Shown: one piece after another, positions 34,100-43,119 of the stretch | Numbering within the stretch: the first letter of the stretch is position 1 | Layout: each line of letters opens with the position of its first letter | NCBI GenBank assembly: GCA_964464815.1 | Contig: CAYXHF010000004.1 | Location: forward strand, 1-64,000 | From: UBA11524 sp964464815 | GTDB taxonomy: Bacteria; Bacillota; Clostridia; Christensenellales; Aristaeellaceae | Direction of reading: 5' to 3' | Length of the DNA stretch: 64,000 nt | The notes under the pieces: model-generated | What the model was told of the DNA's origin: nothing | Database searches by the model: none | The model's input: the letters and a program-made list of their open reading frames with translations, nothing else | Made by a program: the position numbers and the translations under genes

Positions 34100-36088
34100 T
34101 TACTCGGCGACGACAGTCACGGTCACGTCGGCGGTAGCGGTGTTGCCCGCATAGTCCGTCACGGTCAGCGTCACATTATATTCGCCAGGCGTCGTGGTGT
34201 CCAGCTCGGACAGGTCGGCGGTCACGTTATCCTTCAGATTCAGACCAGCCGCATCCGTTGCGGTCTCCACATAGTCGTTGGCCCAGTTGATGGTGGCGGT
34301 ATCCGCATCCATCGCAACCGTGGGCAGCTCAGCCTTCAGGGTCAGGGTCGGCGCAACCGTGTTGGCGGGATCGTACACAACGACCTTCACCTTCGCGCTG
34401 CCTTCGTTGCCAGCCTTGTCCGCGAAGATACCCTTGAGGTTGTATTCGCCAACCGTCGCGGTATCCACGTCGGTCAGACGATAGGTGGCCATCGCGGGAT
34501 CCAGCACGCCGTCAAAGCCGTCCTTGGCGCTGAAGTAGGGCGTGAAGTCCACGGTGTTGATGTCGGTGCCCAGGGGCAGCACGACGGTGCCGTTGGTGGA
34601 AACTTCGGGAGCCTGGTTGTCCACGATCTCGCTGGAGCCCAGGATGGCTTCCATCTTGGTCATGGTAGAGGCGAACTCGCTGATGTTGGCAGCGATGGCC
34701 ACTTCATAGGAAGCCATGCCGTCCACACCGTAGAAGCCCTTGCCCAGAATCTTGTCCCACGGATCGCGCATGCCCAGCAGGTTCGCGAAGTCGTTCGGGA
34801 CGCACTTCTCGGCGTTGAAGATGAAAGCATTCAGGATGCCTTCGCCGTAGGTTTCGTTCAGGATATCCAGACCATAGGTGTTCATGGCTTCGTTTTCAGA
34901 CATGACGGCCTTGTACGCGTCCATGCTTTCAACGCCAGCCTTGAGGCTGTAGTAGGTTTCCCAGTACAGACGGAAGGATTCCATGGCCAGACGAGCCTTA
35001 TCCTCGTCAATGCCCTTCAGCACGCCCCAGATATCGCCGACGGAGACGACCTGACGATATTCGTCAGAATCCTTCGCAACGTCGTCAGGACGCGGCCAGG
35101 GCATCAGCGCCACGGACTCGCCGCGCGCGGTGCAAGCGTCAACCTGGCCCTTCACGTGCCAGTTCGGGCATTCCGCGAAAACCGTCGCGCCACGGCCGAA
35201 GTCGTAGCCGGATTCGCACCACTGGGGCGTATAACCATCGTCATACACACCGCAGTCCACCATCAGGCCCTTTTCACGCAGGGAGCGGATGAAAGCAACC
35301 GCCTCGATGGTTTCTTCGGAGTCAACCTGCAGGCCCTTCGCGCCGTAGATCGCGCCGCCGTTGGAGTACACAGCAGACAGCGTGGCGAAGCGGTGGTCGG
35401 TTTCATACGCCTGAACAGTGGAAACCTTCGCGCCGTCGGGAGCAGGCGTGTTGGCGTAGTACGCCTGAATCTTGGCCAGGTAGTCTTCAAAGACGCTCCA
35501 GGTCCACTTGTCCTGCGCCAGCAGGTCAGTGGGGTAAATGGTGTTGCCGTTTTCGTCCTTGAGGGAATCAACCTTCTCGATCATGGTCATGTTGACCAGC
35601 AGCGGGAAGTACTGATTGAAGGAAACGTTGCTGTTGATAAAGTAGTTGTGACCAAACACCTTATCGGGCAGCATCCAGTCAGCGCCTTCAAACACGTCAG
35701 CGTAGGCATCCAGCGGCTGCAGGATGTTCTGCGCCAGAACGGTGTATTCAGAGCCGTTCCACATCAGGGCCACGTCGCAAACCGGATTGCCAGCCAGCAC
35801 GCTCAGCACCAGCTCAGAGCGGGTGTCCTGTGCATACTGCACGTATTCGATCTGCACGTTGTACTTTTCCAGGACAGCCTTTTCTGCTTCGATGCGCAGC
35901 AGACGGTCATCCTCATTGCTCATGCAATATTCGCCCGTGGTTTCATTGATCTTGTGGGGATCCAGGCCATCGGCCCAGTGCGTGCCCCAACGAATCACGA
36001 TCGGTTCGCTGGTGGTTTCGGCGGCCGCCAGGCTCACCATGGAGCACAGCATCGCCAACGCCAGGAACAGGGCAGTCAACTTCTTCAT
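34100..36088 (-). CDS. Secreted solute-binding protein with two C-terminal Ig-like domains
   Basis: 662 residues. Signal peptide MKKLTALFLALAMLCSMVSLAAA, cleaved before Glu; no lipobox, unusual for a Gram-positive binding protein. Residues ~25-480 form a sugar-binding-type domain (LSVLAGNPVCDVALMWNG; DIWGVLKGIDEDKARLAMES). The last ~175 residues are two Ig-like DUF5011-type repeats (GEYNLKGIFADKAGNEGSAK and GEYNVTLTVTDYAGNTATAD), which may attach the protein to surface or glycan. ATG 36088 follows GGAGG. First gene of the locus, with its own promoter, structured leader and terminator. Confidence 0.85.
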   Translation of the reverse strand: MKKLTALFLALAMLCSMVSLAAAETTSEPIVIRWGTHWADGLDPHKINETTGEYCMSNEDDRLLRIEAEKAVLEKYNVQIEYVQYAQDTRSELVLSVLAGNPVCDVALMWNGSEYTVLAQNILQPLDAYADVFEGADWMLPDKVFGHNYFINSNVSFNQYFPLLVNMTMIEKVDSLKDENGNTIYPTDLLAQDKWTWSVFEDYLAKIQAYYANTPAPDGAKVSTVQAYETDHRFATLSAVYSNGGAIYGAKGLQVDSEETIEAVAFIRSLREKGLMVDCGVYDDGYTPQWCESGYDFGRGATVFAECPNWHVKGQVDACTARGESVALMPWPRPDDVAKDSDEYRQVVSVGDIWGVLKGIDEDKARLAMESFRLYWETYYSLKAGVESMDAYKAVMSENEAMNTYGLDILNETYGEGILNAFIFNAEKCVPNDFANLLGMRDPWDKILGKGFYGVDGMASYEVAIAANISEFASTMTKMEAILGSSEIVDNQAPEVSTNGTVVLPLGTDINTVDFTPYFSAKDGFDGVLDPAMATYRLTDVDTATVGEYNLKGIFADKAGNEGSAKVKVVVYDPANTVAPTLTLKAELPTVAMDADTATINWANDYVETATDAAGLNLKDNVTADLSELDTTTPGEYNVTLTVTDYAGNTATADVTVTVVAE

Positions 36089-36112
36089 ACGGAAAACGAC
36101 CTCCTTCTTCTA

Positions 36113-36207
36113 CAGCATTTTCCTAACCCATTCAGGAAAATCGCTGCTGGGCAAAAGAGCAAGCGGCCCGCTTTGCTTCTCAGCAATCAGGCCACGCTTT
36201 TTTGCCC
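36113..36207 (-). promoter_or_regulatory. Structured 5' leader of the glycan-uptake locus
   Basis: Two stems in the ~130-base leader. The distal one has GGGCAAAA-type ends closing 36149-36207 with an inner AGCGG-GCCGCTT pairing; the proximal one pairs CAGCATTTTCCT (36113-36124) with AGGAAAATCGCTG (36134-36146). The second ends about 25 bases before the start codon. No known riboswitch class was recognised. Confidence 0.5.
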
Positions 36208-36220
36208 TTCTGTGAATATT

Positions 36221-36249
36221 ATATTAACGTGATTTGTCCGATTTGTCAA
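36221..36249 (-). promoter_or_regulatory. Promoter of the glycan-uptake locus
   Basis: On the minus strand TTGACA, 17 bp, TAATAT; an overlapping TATAAT sits 20 bp from the same -35. TTGACA lies in the tandem TTGACATTGACA. Nothing gene-like is seen in 36250-36437. Confidence 0.6.
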
Positions 36250-36437
36250 TGTCAAATCTGGATATAGTAGCACTTTTACCAAACCTAAAACGTTTGAGAA
36301 GTCATTTCGGTGTGTTTTTCGGCATTTTGCGACAAAAAAGCCACCGAAACAAACAGCTTTTTGGATGCATTGCCGAAAGCGGTTTCAAAAAATCTGAAAT
36401 TTTCCTTTTTCCTGTGAAAAATTGGCATGTAACCTTG

Positions 36438-36480
36438 CAAAAAGCGCCTCCCATCCACGACATTTTCGTAAATGGGAGGC
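36438..36480 (-). terminator. Terminator of the dehydratase activase gene
   Basis: GCCTCCCAT (36446-36454) pairs with ATGGGAGGC (36472-36480); on the minus strand a short T run follows. Confidence 0.75.
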
Positions 36481-36506
36481 GAAATTTTTTTACTTTCAGG
36501 CTTGCG

Positions 36507-39500
36507 TTATTCCTGCTCCAGCTGCTTTCTGGCGGCCGAGAGCATCAGCTTGACGCGGTTGAGCTGGTTGACCTCGCTTGCGCCAGGGTCAAAGTCCACC
36601 GCGCAGATATTGGCCTGCGGATAGTGCCTGCGCAGCTGCTTGATGACACCCTTGCCCACCACATGGTTGGGCAGGCACGCAAAGGGCTGAATGCAGACGA
36701 TATTCGGCACGCCCGTGAGCAGCAGCTCGGCCATTTCACCGGTCAGGAACCAGCCCTCGCCATACTGATTGCCCAGCGACAGGAACGGCTGCGCCAGGTC
36801 AGCAATCTGCTCAATGGGCATGGGCGCTTCAAAGCGTTTGGACTTTTCCAGTGCCTTCAGGGCCGGATGACGCAGGGCACGAATCGCCTTCACGCCCAGC
36901 ACAGCACCAGCCTCGCTCGTCCACGGCTTGCCCAGCGATTCATGCTTGAACTTGCCGTTGTAGACGGAGTAGTTCATGAAGTCCATCAGGTCAGGCACGA
37001 CTGCCTCCGCGCCTTCCTCTTCCAGCAGTTCCACCAGATGGTTGTTCGCCACCGGCATGTACTTGACCAGAATTTCGCCCACGATGCCCACACGCGGCTT
37101 CTTGACATCCTCGTGAATCGGCAGGGTATCGAAGTCCTTCACCAGCTGCTGGCAGAGGTCGCTATAGCGGCCATGACCATTCACCAGGTGGTCAATGCAC
37201 TTCTCCGACCAGCGGTCAGCCAGGTCATTGGCGCTACCCTTGGTCACTTCATACGGGCGCACACGGTACAGGCAGCGCATCAGCAAATCGCCCAGCACCA
37301 CCGCCTGTGCCGCACCCATGAGCAGCGGCAGCGTGAAGTGGAAGCCTTCGTTCGTTTCCAGACCGCCCGCATTGATGGAAATGACCGGGATGTGGCCAAG
37401 TCCTGCCTTCTCCAGGGCGCGGCGGATAAAGCCCACGTAGTTGCTGGCGCGGCAGCAGCCACCGGTCTGCGTCATGGCCAGGGCCAGACGATCCGTGTCG
37501 TACTTGCCGGACAAGACCTCCTCCATCATCTGACCCACCGTAATGATGGACGGATAGCAGGCGTCATTGTTGACAAATTTCAAGCCCGTGTCGATGGCCG
37601 AGCGGGAATCGTTTTCCAGCATGACCACATGATAGCCATACTTCTCCATCACCGGCTGCAACAGGCGGAAATGAATCGGCGACATGTTGGGCGCCAGAAT
37701 CGTGTAGCCCTGCTTCTGCATATCGCGGGTATACTCCACGCGGTGATACGTTGCAGGAATCGGATGCGCCGTGATGCCGCGCTTTTCGCGCTGCGCCATG
37801 GCCGCCAGCAGGGAACGCACACGGATGCGCGCCGCACCCAGCGAGTTCACCTCGTCAATCTTAATCAGCGTATAGAGCTTGCCGCAGCGCTCCATAATTT
37901 CCGCCACCTGATCGGTCGTCACAGCGTCCAGACCGCAGCCGAAGGAGTTGAGCTGAATCAGCTCCAGATCGTCCCGCTGGCTGACAAACTGCGCCGCCAG
38001 ATACAGGCGCGTGTGGTACACCCACTGGTCCATCACGCGCAGCGGATGGCTGCCCGTAAAGGATGCGGGAATGCTATCCTCAGTCAGCACCGCCAGGCCG
38101 TAGGAGGCAATCAATTCCGGCATGCCGTGGTTGATTTCCGGGTCCACATGGTAGGGACGACCTGCCAGCACAATGCCCTTGCGATGATTTTCCTTCATCC
38201 AGAGCAGTGCCTTCTGGCCCTCGGCACGAACGTCCGTCTTGGCGCAGAGCTGTTCCTCCCAGCCCGCATGGACGGCCGCACGGACTTCCTTTTCCGGAAT
38301 GCGGTACGTCTGGCGGAAGAAGCGCACCAGCGTATCGGCCGCCGTCTTCTCATCCGTCAGCGCCAGGAAGGGCTTGAGCATGCGCACGCGGCCTTCCGTC
38401 ACGTCCTCGACATTGTTGGCGATGTTTTCCGGATTGGCGGCCACCATCGGGCAGTTGAAGTGATTCTGCGCCTGTGCATCCTCCTGGCGTTCATAGAAGA
38501 CGCTGGGATAGAAAATCGTGCCGACGCCTTCATCAATCAGCCACTGCACATGGCCATGCGCCATTTTGGCCGGATAGCATTCGCTCTCCGACGGAATGGA
38601 CTCCATGCCCTTTTCGTAAATCGCCCGGCTGGATGCAGGAGAGACGATGACGCGGAACTTCAGCTTCGTCAGCAGCGTCATCCAGAAGGGGAAGTTTTCG
38701 TACATATTCAGCACGCGCGGAATGCCCAGCACACCACGCGTCGCCTCTTCCTCCGCCAGCGGCTGATAGTCAAAGAGGCGCTTGAGCTTATACGCCATGA
38801 CATTGGGCGCTTTTTCGCCCTTGACGGCCTGACCCAGACCCTTTTCACAGCGGTTGCCGGTGATGTGGCGGCGTCCACCGGGGAAGAGGCTGACCGTCAG
38901 CATGCAATGGTTCGTGCAGCCCTGACAACGAGCCGTGCGCGTCTGCCATTGCAGGGCCAGAATTTCTTCCAGCGGCAGGGTCGAGGAGACGGCATCGGGA
39001 TTGCTCTGTGCCTTTTCGCGGGCAATCAGCGCCGCGCCAAAGGCACCCATCATGCCGGAAATATCCGGGCAGGAGGCTTCCACGCCCGTCAGCTGCTCAA
39101 AGGCACGCAGAACGGCTTTGTTATGGAAGGTACCGCCCTGCACCACGATGTGTTCGCCCAATTCCTTGGGGTCGGCCAGCTTAATGACCTTGAACAGCGC
39201 GTTCTTGATAACCGAGCAGGCCAAGCCGGCGCTGATGTCCTGAATGGATGCGCCCTGCTTCTGTGCCTGCTTGACATTGGAATTCATGAAGACCGTGCAG
39301 CGCGTACCCAAATCGACCGGCTGCTTGGCAAAAAGTGCCTCAGCGGCAAAGCCCTCGGCGGTATAGCCCATGGAGTTTGCAAAGTTTTCCAGGAAGCTGC
39401 CGCAGCCGGAGGAGCAGGCTTCGTTGAGCAGGATGGTGTCCACCGAGCCATTTTTCAGCTTGATGCACTTCATGTCCTGACCACCGATGTCCAGCACGCA

Positions 39501-40763
39501 ATCGACCTTGGGGTCGAAGAAGGCCGCGGCGGTGCAGTGCGCAATCGTCTCCACCTCGCCATCATCGAGCCGGAAAGCGGATTTGAGCAGGCTTTCGCCA
39601 TAGCCCGTGGAGCAGGAGCGTGCGATTCGCGCCGTTTTGGGCATCTGCTCCATCAATTCGCGCATGGCCTGGCGCGCCGTGTCAATCGGACTGCCGGAAT
39701 TGCCCGCGTAGAAGCTGTAGAGCAATTCGCCGTCTTCGCCAATCAGTGCCACCTTCGTTGTGGTTGAACCGGCGTCAATGCCCAGATAGCAGCGGCCGTT
39801 GTACGTCGCCAAATCGCCACGCTGCACCTTCGCCTTTTCGTGACGATGCAGGAAATCCGCATATTCGTCATGATTACGGAACAGCGGCGGCAGGTGCTTG
39901 AGCCCAAAGGTCAGCATCACGCCCTGCTGCAAGCGTTCCAGCAGGCTATCCATCGGCACAGCCTCGCCCTGCGTGTCCTGCATGGCGGCCATGGCCGCGC
40001 CCGTGGCGGCAAAGAGGTGCGAATTCTTGGGCACAATCGCCGTTTCGTCCGTCAGATGCAGCGTGCGCACAAACGCCGCGCGCAGCTCCGACAGGAAGTG
40101 CAGCGGGCCACCCAGGAAGGCCACATGGCCGCGAATCGGCTTGCCGCACGCCAGACCGGAAATCGTCTGATTCACGACCGCCTGGAAAATGGAGGCCGCC
40201 AGGTCTTCTCGTGCCGCACCTTCGTTGATCAGCGGCTGGATGTCACTCTTGGCGAACACGCCACAGCGCGCCGCAATCGGATACAGCTCATGATAATTCT
40301 TCGCCAGCTCATTCAGACCCGGCGCATCCGTTTTCAGCAGTGCCGCCATCTGGTCAATAAACGAACCCGTGCCACCGGCGCAAACGCCATTCATGCGCTC
40401 CTCCAGGCCACCGGTGAAATAAATAATCTTGGCATCCTCGCCGCCCAATTCAATGGCGACGTCCGTCTGCGGAGCGACCTTTTGCAGCGTTTCCGCCACG
40501 GCCACAACCTCCTGCACGAAGCCCACATGCAGCGCCTCGGCCAGCGAAATTGCGCCCGAACCCGTCATCTGTACCTTCACGCGGCATGCACCCAGCTTTT
40601 CGCGCGCCTCCCGCATCATTTCGGCCAGCGTTTCCTGCGTGTGTGCGCAGTGACGGCGATATTCGCCCCACACCATTTCTCCCGCTTCATTCAGCAGCAC
40701 CAGCTTGACGGTGGTAGACCCGATGTCAATGCCCGCGTAATAAAAAGAGGAATTCTGTTCCAT
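36507..40763 (-). CDS. Giant acyl-CoA dehydratase activase-like protein
   Basis: 1418 residues. Two ASKHA ATPase domains related to activators of 2-hydroxyacyl-CoA dehydratase (HgdC/BcrAD): GIDIGSTTVKLVLL near 12 and GIDAGSTTTKVALIG near 325, with CAGGTGSFID and CSSGCGSFLE cluster/nucleotide segments. Then a cysteine-containing linker (CQGCTNHCMLTVSLFPGG), a DUF2229-type domain (about 680-900) and an HgdB-like dehydratase-type domain to the end. Such fused proteins are common in Clostridia; their substrate is unknown, although electron-driven dehydration of a CoA thioester is the usual idea. ATG 40763 follows GAGG; an earlier in-frame start at 40781 is less likely. Confidence 0.88.
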   Translation of the reverse strand: MEQNSSFYYAGIDIGSTTVKLVLLNEAGEMVWGEYRRHCAHTQETLAEMMREAREKLGACRVKVQMTGSGAISLAEALHVGFVQEVVAVAETLQKVAPQTDVAIELGGEDAKIIYFTGGLEERMNGVCAGGTGSFIDQMAALLKTDAPGLNELAKNYHELYPIAARCGVFAKSDIQPLINEGAAREDLAASIFQAVVNQTISGLACGKPIRGHVAFLGGPLHFLSELRAAFVRTLHLTDETAIVPKNSHLFAATGAAMAAMQDTQGEAVPMDSLLERLQQGVMLTFGLKHLPPLFRNHDEYADFLHRHEKAKVQRGDLATYNGRCYLGIDAGSTTTKVALIGEDGELLYSFYAGNSGSPIDTARQAMRELMEQMPKTARIARSCSTGYGESLLKSAFRLDDGEVETIAHCTAAAFFDPKVDCVLDIGGQDMKCIKLKNGSVDTILLNEACSSGCGSFLENFANSMGYTAEGFAAEALFAKQPVDLGTRCTVFMNSNVKQAQKQGASIQDISAGLACSVIKNALFKVIKLADPKELGEHIVVQGGTFHNKAVLRAFEQLTGVEASCPDISGMMGAFGAALIAREKAQSNPDAVSSTLPLEEILALQWQTRTARCQGCTNHCMLTVSLFPGGRRHITGNRCEKGLGQAVKGEKAPNVMAYKLKRLFDYQPLAEEEATRGVLGIPRVLNMYENFPFWMTLLTKLKFRVIVSPASSRAIYEKGMESIPSESECYPAKMAHGHVQWLIDEGVGTIFYPSVFYERQEDAQAQNHFNCPMVAANPENIANNVEDVTEGRVRMLKPFLALTDEKTAADTLVRFFRQTYRIPEKEVRAAVHAGWEEQLCAKTDVRAEGQKALLWMKENHRKGIVLAGRPYHVDPEINHGMPELIASYGLAVLTEDSIPASFTGSHPLRVMDQWVYHTRLYLAAQFVSQRDDLELIQLNSFGCGLDAVTTDQVAEIMERCGKLYTLIKIDEVNSLGAARIRVRSLLAAMAQREKRGITAHPIPATYHRVEYTRDMQKQGYTILAPNMSPIHFRLLQPVMEKYGYHVVMLENDSRSAIDTGLKFVNNDACYPSIITVGQMMEEVLSGKYDTDRLALAMTQTGGCCRASNYVGFIRRALEKAGLGHIPVISINAGGLETNEGFHFTLPLLMGAAQAVVLGDLLMRCLYRVRPYEVTKGSANDLADRWSEKCIDHLVNGHGRYSDLCQQLVKDFDTLPIHEDVKKPRVGIVGEILVKYMPVANNHLVELLEEEGAEAVVPDLMDFMNYSVYNGKFKHESLGKPWTSEAGAVLGVKAIRALRHPALKALEKSKRFEAPMPIEQIADLAQPFLSLGNQYGEGWFLTGEMAELLLTGVPNIVCIQPFACLPNHVVGKGVIKQLRRHYPQANICAVDFDPGASEVNQLNRVKLMLSAARKQLEQE

Positions 40764-41069
40764 TTGCAGTACCTCACCCATTCAGCCCGACCCATTCGCC
40801 ACCATCGAAAAAGGGCAGACTGTTCATCTTTGTTGACCCTGCTGTCCACAAGGGGGGACAGAGTTTCAAATGGTTACAATTCGCCGCAAAAGTGAAAAAT
40901 TCCTCTTGTTTTTTCATCAAAAATATCGAAAATTCCTGCATTTTTGTTTCCTTTGCGATTTGGTTGTCTTCTCATTAGAAAACGACATTCCCTGTTTCGC
41001 CCTTTTTCCTGCTTTTCCTGCACGAAAAAAGAAATTGTGACGAGTGCCAGAAAGATTCCGCTTTTCACC

Positions 41070-41098
41070 TTGTCAACCGGCAGAAAAATGGCTATAAT
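41070..41098 (+). promoter_or_regulatory. Promoter of the Lgt-like/GNAT operon
   Basis: TTGTCA, 17 bp, TATAAT, 60 bp before ATG 41159. The rest of 40764-41069 is AT-rich; a short CTGTCC/GGACAG inverted repeat near 40840-40862 is the only structure I see. Confidence 0.75.
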
Positions 41099-41158
41099 AT
41101 ACTGTGCGTAGCTATGCAACTTGCTTCGCGCTGTACATGGAAGGAGAACCCTTATCTG

Positions 41159-42229
41159 ATGAAAAAAACGAATTGGGCGGCCATTTCGGGCTGCATTGCC
41201 TTGCTTATCCTTGTTCCGGCAGCTGTGCTGCTGCTTGTGCCGTCCTCGTCGGCCAAAATCGTCGATTTCTTCCAGCCGCTTTATGAGGTGGAAGATCCTT
41301 ATACGCAATTCTGCCTGACGCGCTATGGCCTTGGTGCGGCCATCAGCACGCTGGCTGGTCTGGCGCTGACGCTTGTTTGCGCCCGTCGTCATCCACTTTC
41401 GCGCCGCACGGCGATGTGCCTGTGGGGTGCATTGGGTGCGCTGCTGGGCGCGCGACTGCTGTATATCGGCGCACGCTTTTCCTATATTCTGGCGGACTTG
41501 GGCGGCGCGTCGTTCTTCTGGCAGTTCTGGCAGGGCGGCTATACGCTCTACGGCGGCATTCTGGGCGGTATGGCGGCACTGGCCATTTACGCCCGCGTGA
41601 CAAAGCAATCACTCCTGCCACTGCTGGATGATGTGACGCCCGGTGCGTTGCTGGTGCTTGTGGGCCTGCGCCTGAGCGAAAGCGTCTCCGGTCAGGGCAC
41701 GAGCAAGCTGATTGAGGACATCGGCCTTTCCTTCCTGCCCTTCCAGCGGATTGGCGAGTACGACACGGTGCTGTGCGTCTGGGCGTATGAAGCGCTTGTG
41801 GCGGCGATTGCGCTGCTGGTCGTGCTGGTGATGCGTCGCCGCGTGCAGCCCACTGGTCGCATGCTGGAAACGGGTCTGAGCATCATCAGCATCGCACAGG
41901 TGATGCTGGATTCCTGGCGCGCAGACGAGCTGATTCGCTTCGGCTTTGTCCGGCTGAACATGCTCATGGCGGCAGGTGTCCTGGTGGTGATTCTGGCCAC
42001 GCGTCTGGTTCGCCTGATTCGTCAGGGTGCGTCCAAGGGGCTGTGCATTGCCCGTGCGGTCACGTTCGTGGCGGGTGCCGGCATTTGCATCGCCATCGAA
42101 TTCGCGCTGGACAAGTCGCCCATTGATAACGGTCTTTTGTATCTTGTGATGACAGCTGTTCTGGCGCTGATGCTCATCGCCATGCTGCTGGGTGACGGCA
42201 GAATCCCTGACGCCAAAGAAAGGAATTAA
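41159..42229 (+). CDS. Divergent Lgt-family membrane protein
   Basis: 356 residues with eight or more membrane segments. The GARLLYIG and GGYTLYGGILGGM segments match the prolipoprotein diacylglyceryl transferase family (GARLGY and GGLSFYGGLIGG). The family signature GRxGNFxN is not present; the matching region reads GLRLSESVSGQGTSKLIE. It may be a paralogue acting on another acceptor rather than the housekeeping Lgt. The ribosome-binding site AAGGAG is 12 bases from ATG 41159, a long spacing. The GNAT gene follows after 3 bp. Confidence 0.7.
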   Translation: MKKTNWAAISGCIALLILVPAAVLLLVPSSSAKIVDFFQPLYEVEDPYTQFCLTRYGLGAAISTLAGLALTLVCARRHPLSRRTAMCLWGALGALLGARLLYIGARFSYILADLGGASFFWQFWQGGYTLYGGILGGMAALAIYARVTKQSLLPLLDDVTPGALLVLVGLRLSESVSGQGTSKLIEDIGLSFLPFQRIGEYDTVLCVWAYEALVAAIALLVVLVMRRRVQPTGRMLETGLSIISIAQVMLDSWRADELIRFGFVRLNMLMAAGVLVVILATRLVRLIRQGASKGLCIARAVTFVAGAGICIAIEFALDKSPIDNGLLYLVMTAVLALMLIAMLLGDGRIPDAKERN

Positions 42230-42232
42230 ACC

Positions 42233-43030
42233 ATGCAGGTAACACAACCGAAGGAAATTTACCGCGGTATCCCGAAGGAAGACGTTTTCTTCGTCCTGGA
42301 TGACATGGGCACGCAGATTGGCGAAGGATATCTGATTTATCAGTACCAGCCGGCTATTTTCCCGCAGCGTCCTGTCAATATTTATTTCTCCATGAATGCC
42401 ACGCCGCAGGGCGAATACATGCTGCTGGGTTCTCTGGCGGCGCGGGCGCGTCTGCTGCGCGCACAGCATCCCAATGCACCGGCGCGCCTGTACACCAACG
42501 TCCAGCCGCAGGATACGCAGAAGCTGACCTTTTTGCAGCACAATGGCTTTGACATGAATCACACCGAGGATTTACTGCGCCTGAACCAGCCCGCAGAGGT
42601 GCCGCAGATTTTCAACACCGCCTGTGTGCCTGTGCCTGTCAACACGACCGCGGAGCAGATGAATGTGGTCAACTGCATGCGTAACGCGGGCTTCAGCTAC
42701 TTCGACCACGGTTTCCTGCTGCAACAGCTCAATCGCCCGAACAATATCGTTCTGGGCCTGCTCTACGGCTCGAATCTGGTGGGCATGTGCGTTGCCGCAG
42801 GACAGTATTCCTCAGCCGAGGTCATGGGCCTGTACATTGAGCCGGCCTTCCAGCACCGCAGCATGGGCACGCAGCTGCTCGCCCGCACGCAGCAGGCACT
42901 GAGCAGCATGGGCGTGAACGAATTGACCATGCGCATCATGAACGACAGCGCTCCGCAAGCTCATCTGGCGCAGCGCTTCCAGTGCGAGCTGATTGAGCAC
43001 ACCACGATTTTCCCGTCGATGCAGATTTAA
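42233..43030 (+). CDS. GNAT-family N-acetyltransferase
   Basis: 265 residues. The C-terminal half has the GNAT fold with the acetyl-CoA motif (GLYIEPAFQHRSMGTQLLARTQQAL, about 199-223). The N-terminal half looks like a second, degenerate GNAT unit. Substrate unknown. Coupling to the Lgt-like gene suggests a lipid- or envelope-related acceptor, which is inference. A terminator follows. Confidence 0.8.
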   Translation: MQVTQPKEIYRGIPKEDVFFVLDDMGTQIGEGYLIYQYQPAIFPQRPVNIYFSMNATPQGEYMLLGSLAARARLLRAQHPNAPARLYTNVQPQDTQKLTFLQHNGFDMNHTEDLLRLNQPAEVPQIFNTACVPVPVNTTAEQMNVVNCMRNAGFSYFDHGFLLQQLNRPNNIVLGLLYGSNLVGMCVAAGQYSSAEVMGLYIEPAFQHRSMGTQLLARTQQALSSMGVNELTMRIMNDSAPQAHLAQRFQCELIEHTTIFPSMQI

Positions 43031-43053
43031 TCACACACATCATCATCAAAGCG

Positions 43054-43093
43054 GCCACGGACAGATGCACAGCGGATGTCTGTGGCTTTCTTT
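43054..43093 (+). terminator. Terminator of the Lgt-like/GNAT operon
   Basis: GCCACGGACA (43054-43063) pairs with TGTCTGTGGC (43077-43086), followed by TTTCTTT. Confidence 0.75.
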
Positions 43094-43119
43094 GCACAAC
43101 AAAACGGAGGTACACCCGC

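Noticed and set aside
34007..36232. Long plus-strand frame opposite the Ig-fused binding protein
   Set aside because: Antisense shadow with no start signals or family match, while the minus strand has a signal peptide, domains and a promoter.
36234..39767. 1177-codon plus-strand open frame opposite the dehydratase activase
   Set aside because: It is a shadow of the minus-strand gene caused by codon bias; its composition is His/Arg/Gln-rich and no family is recognisable.
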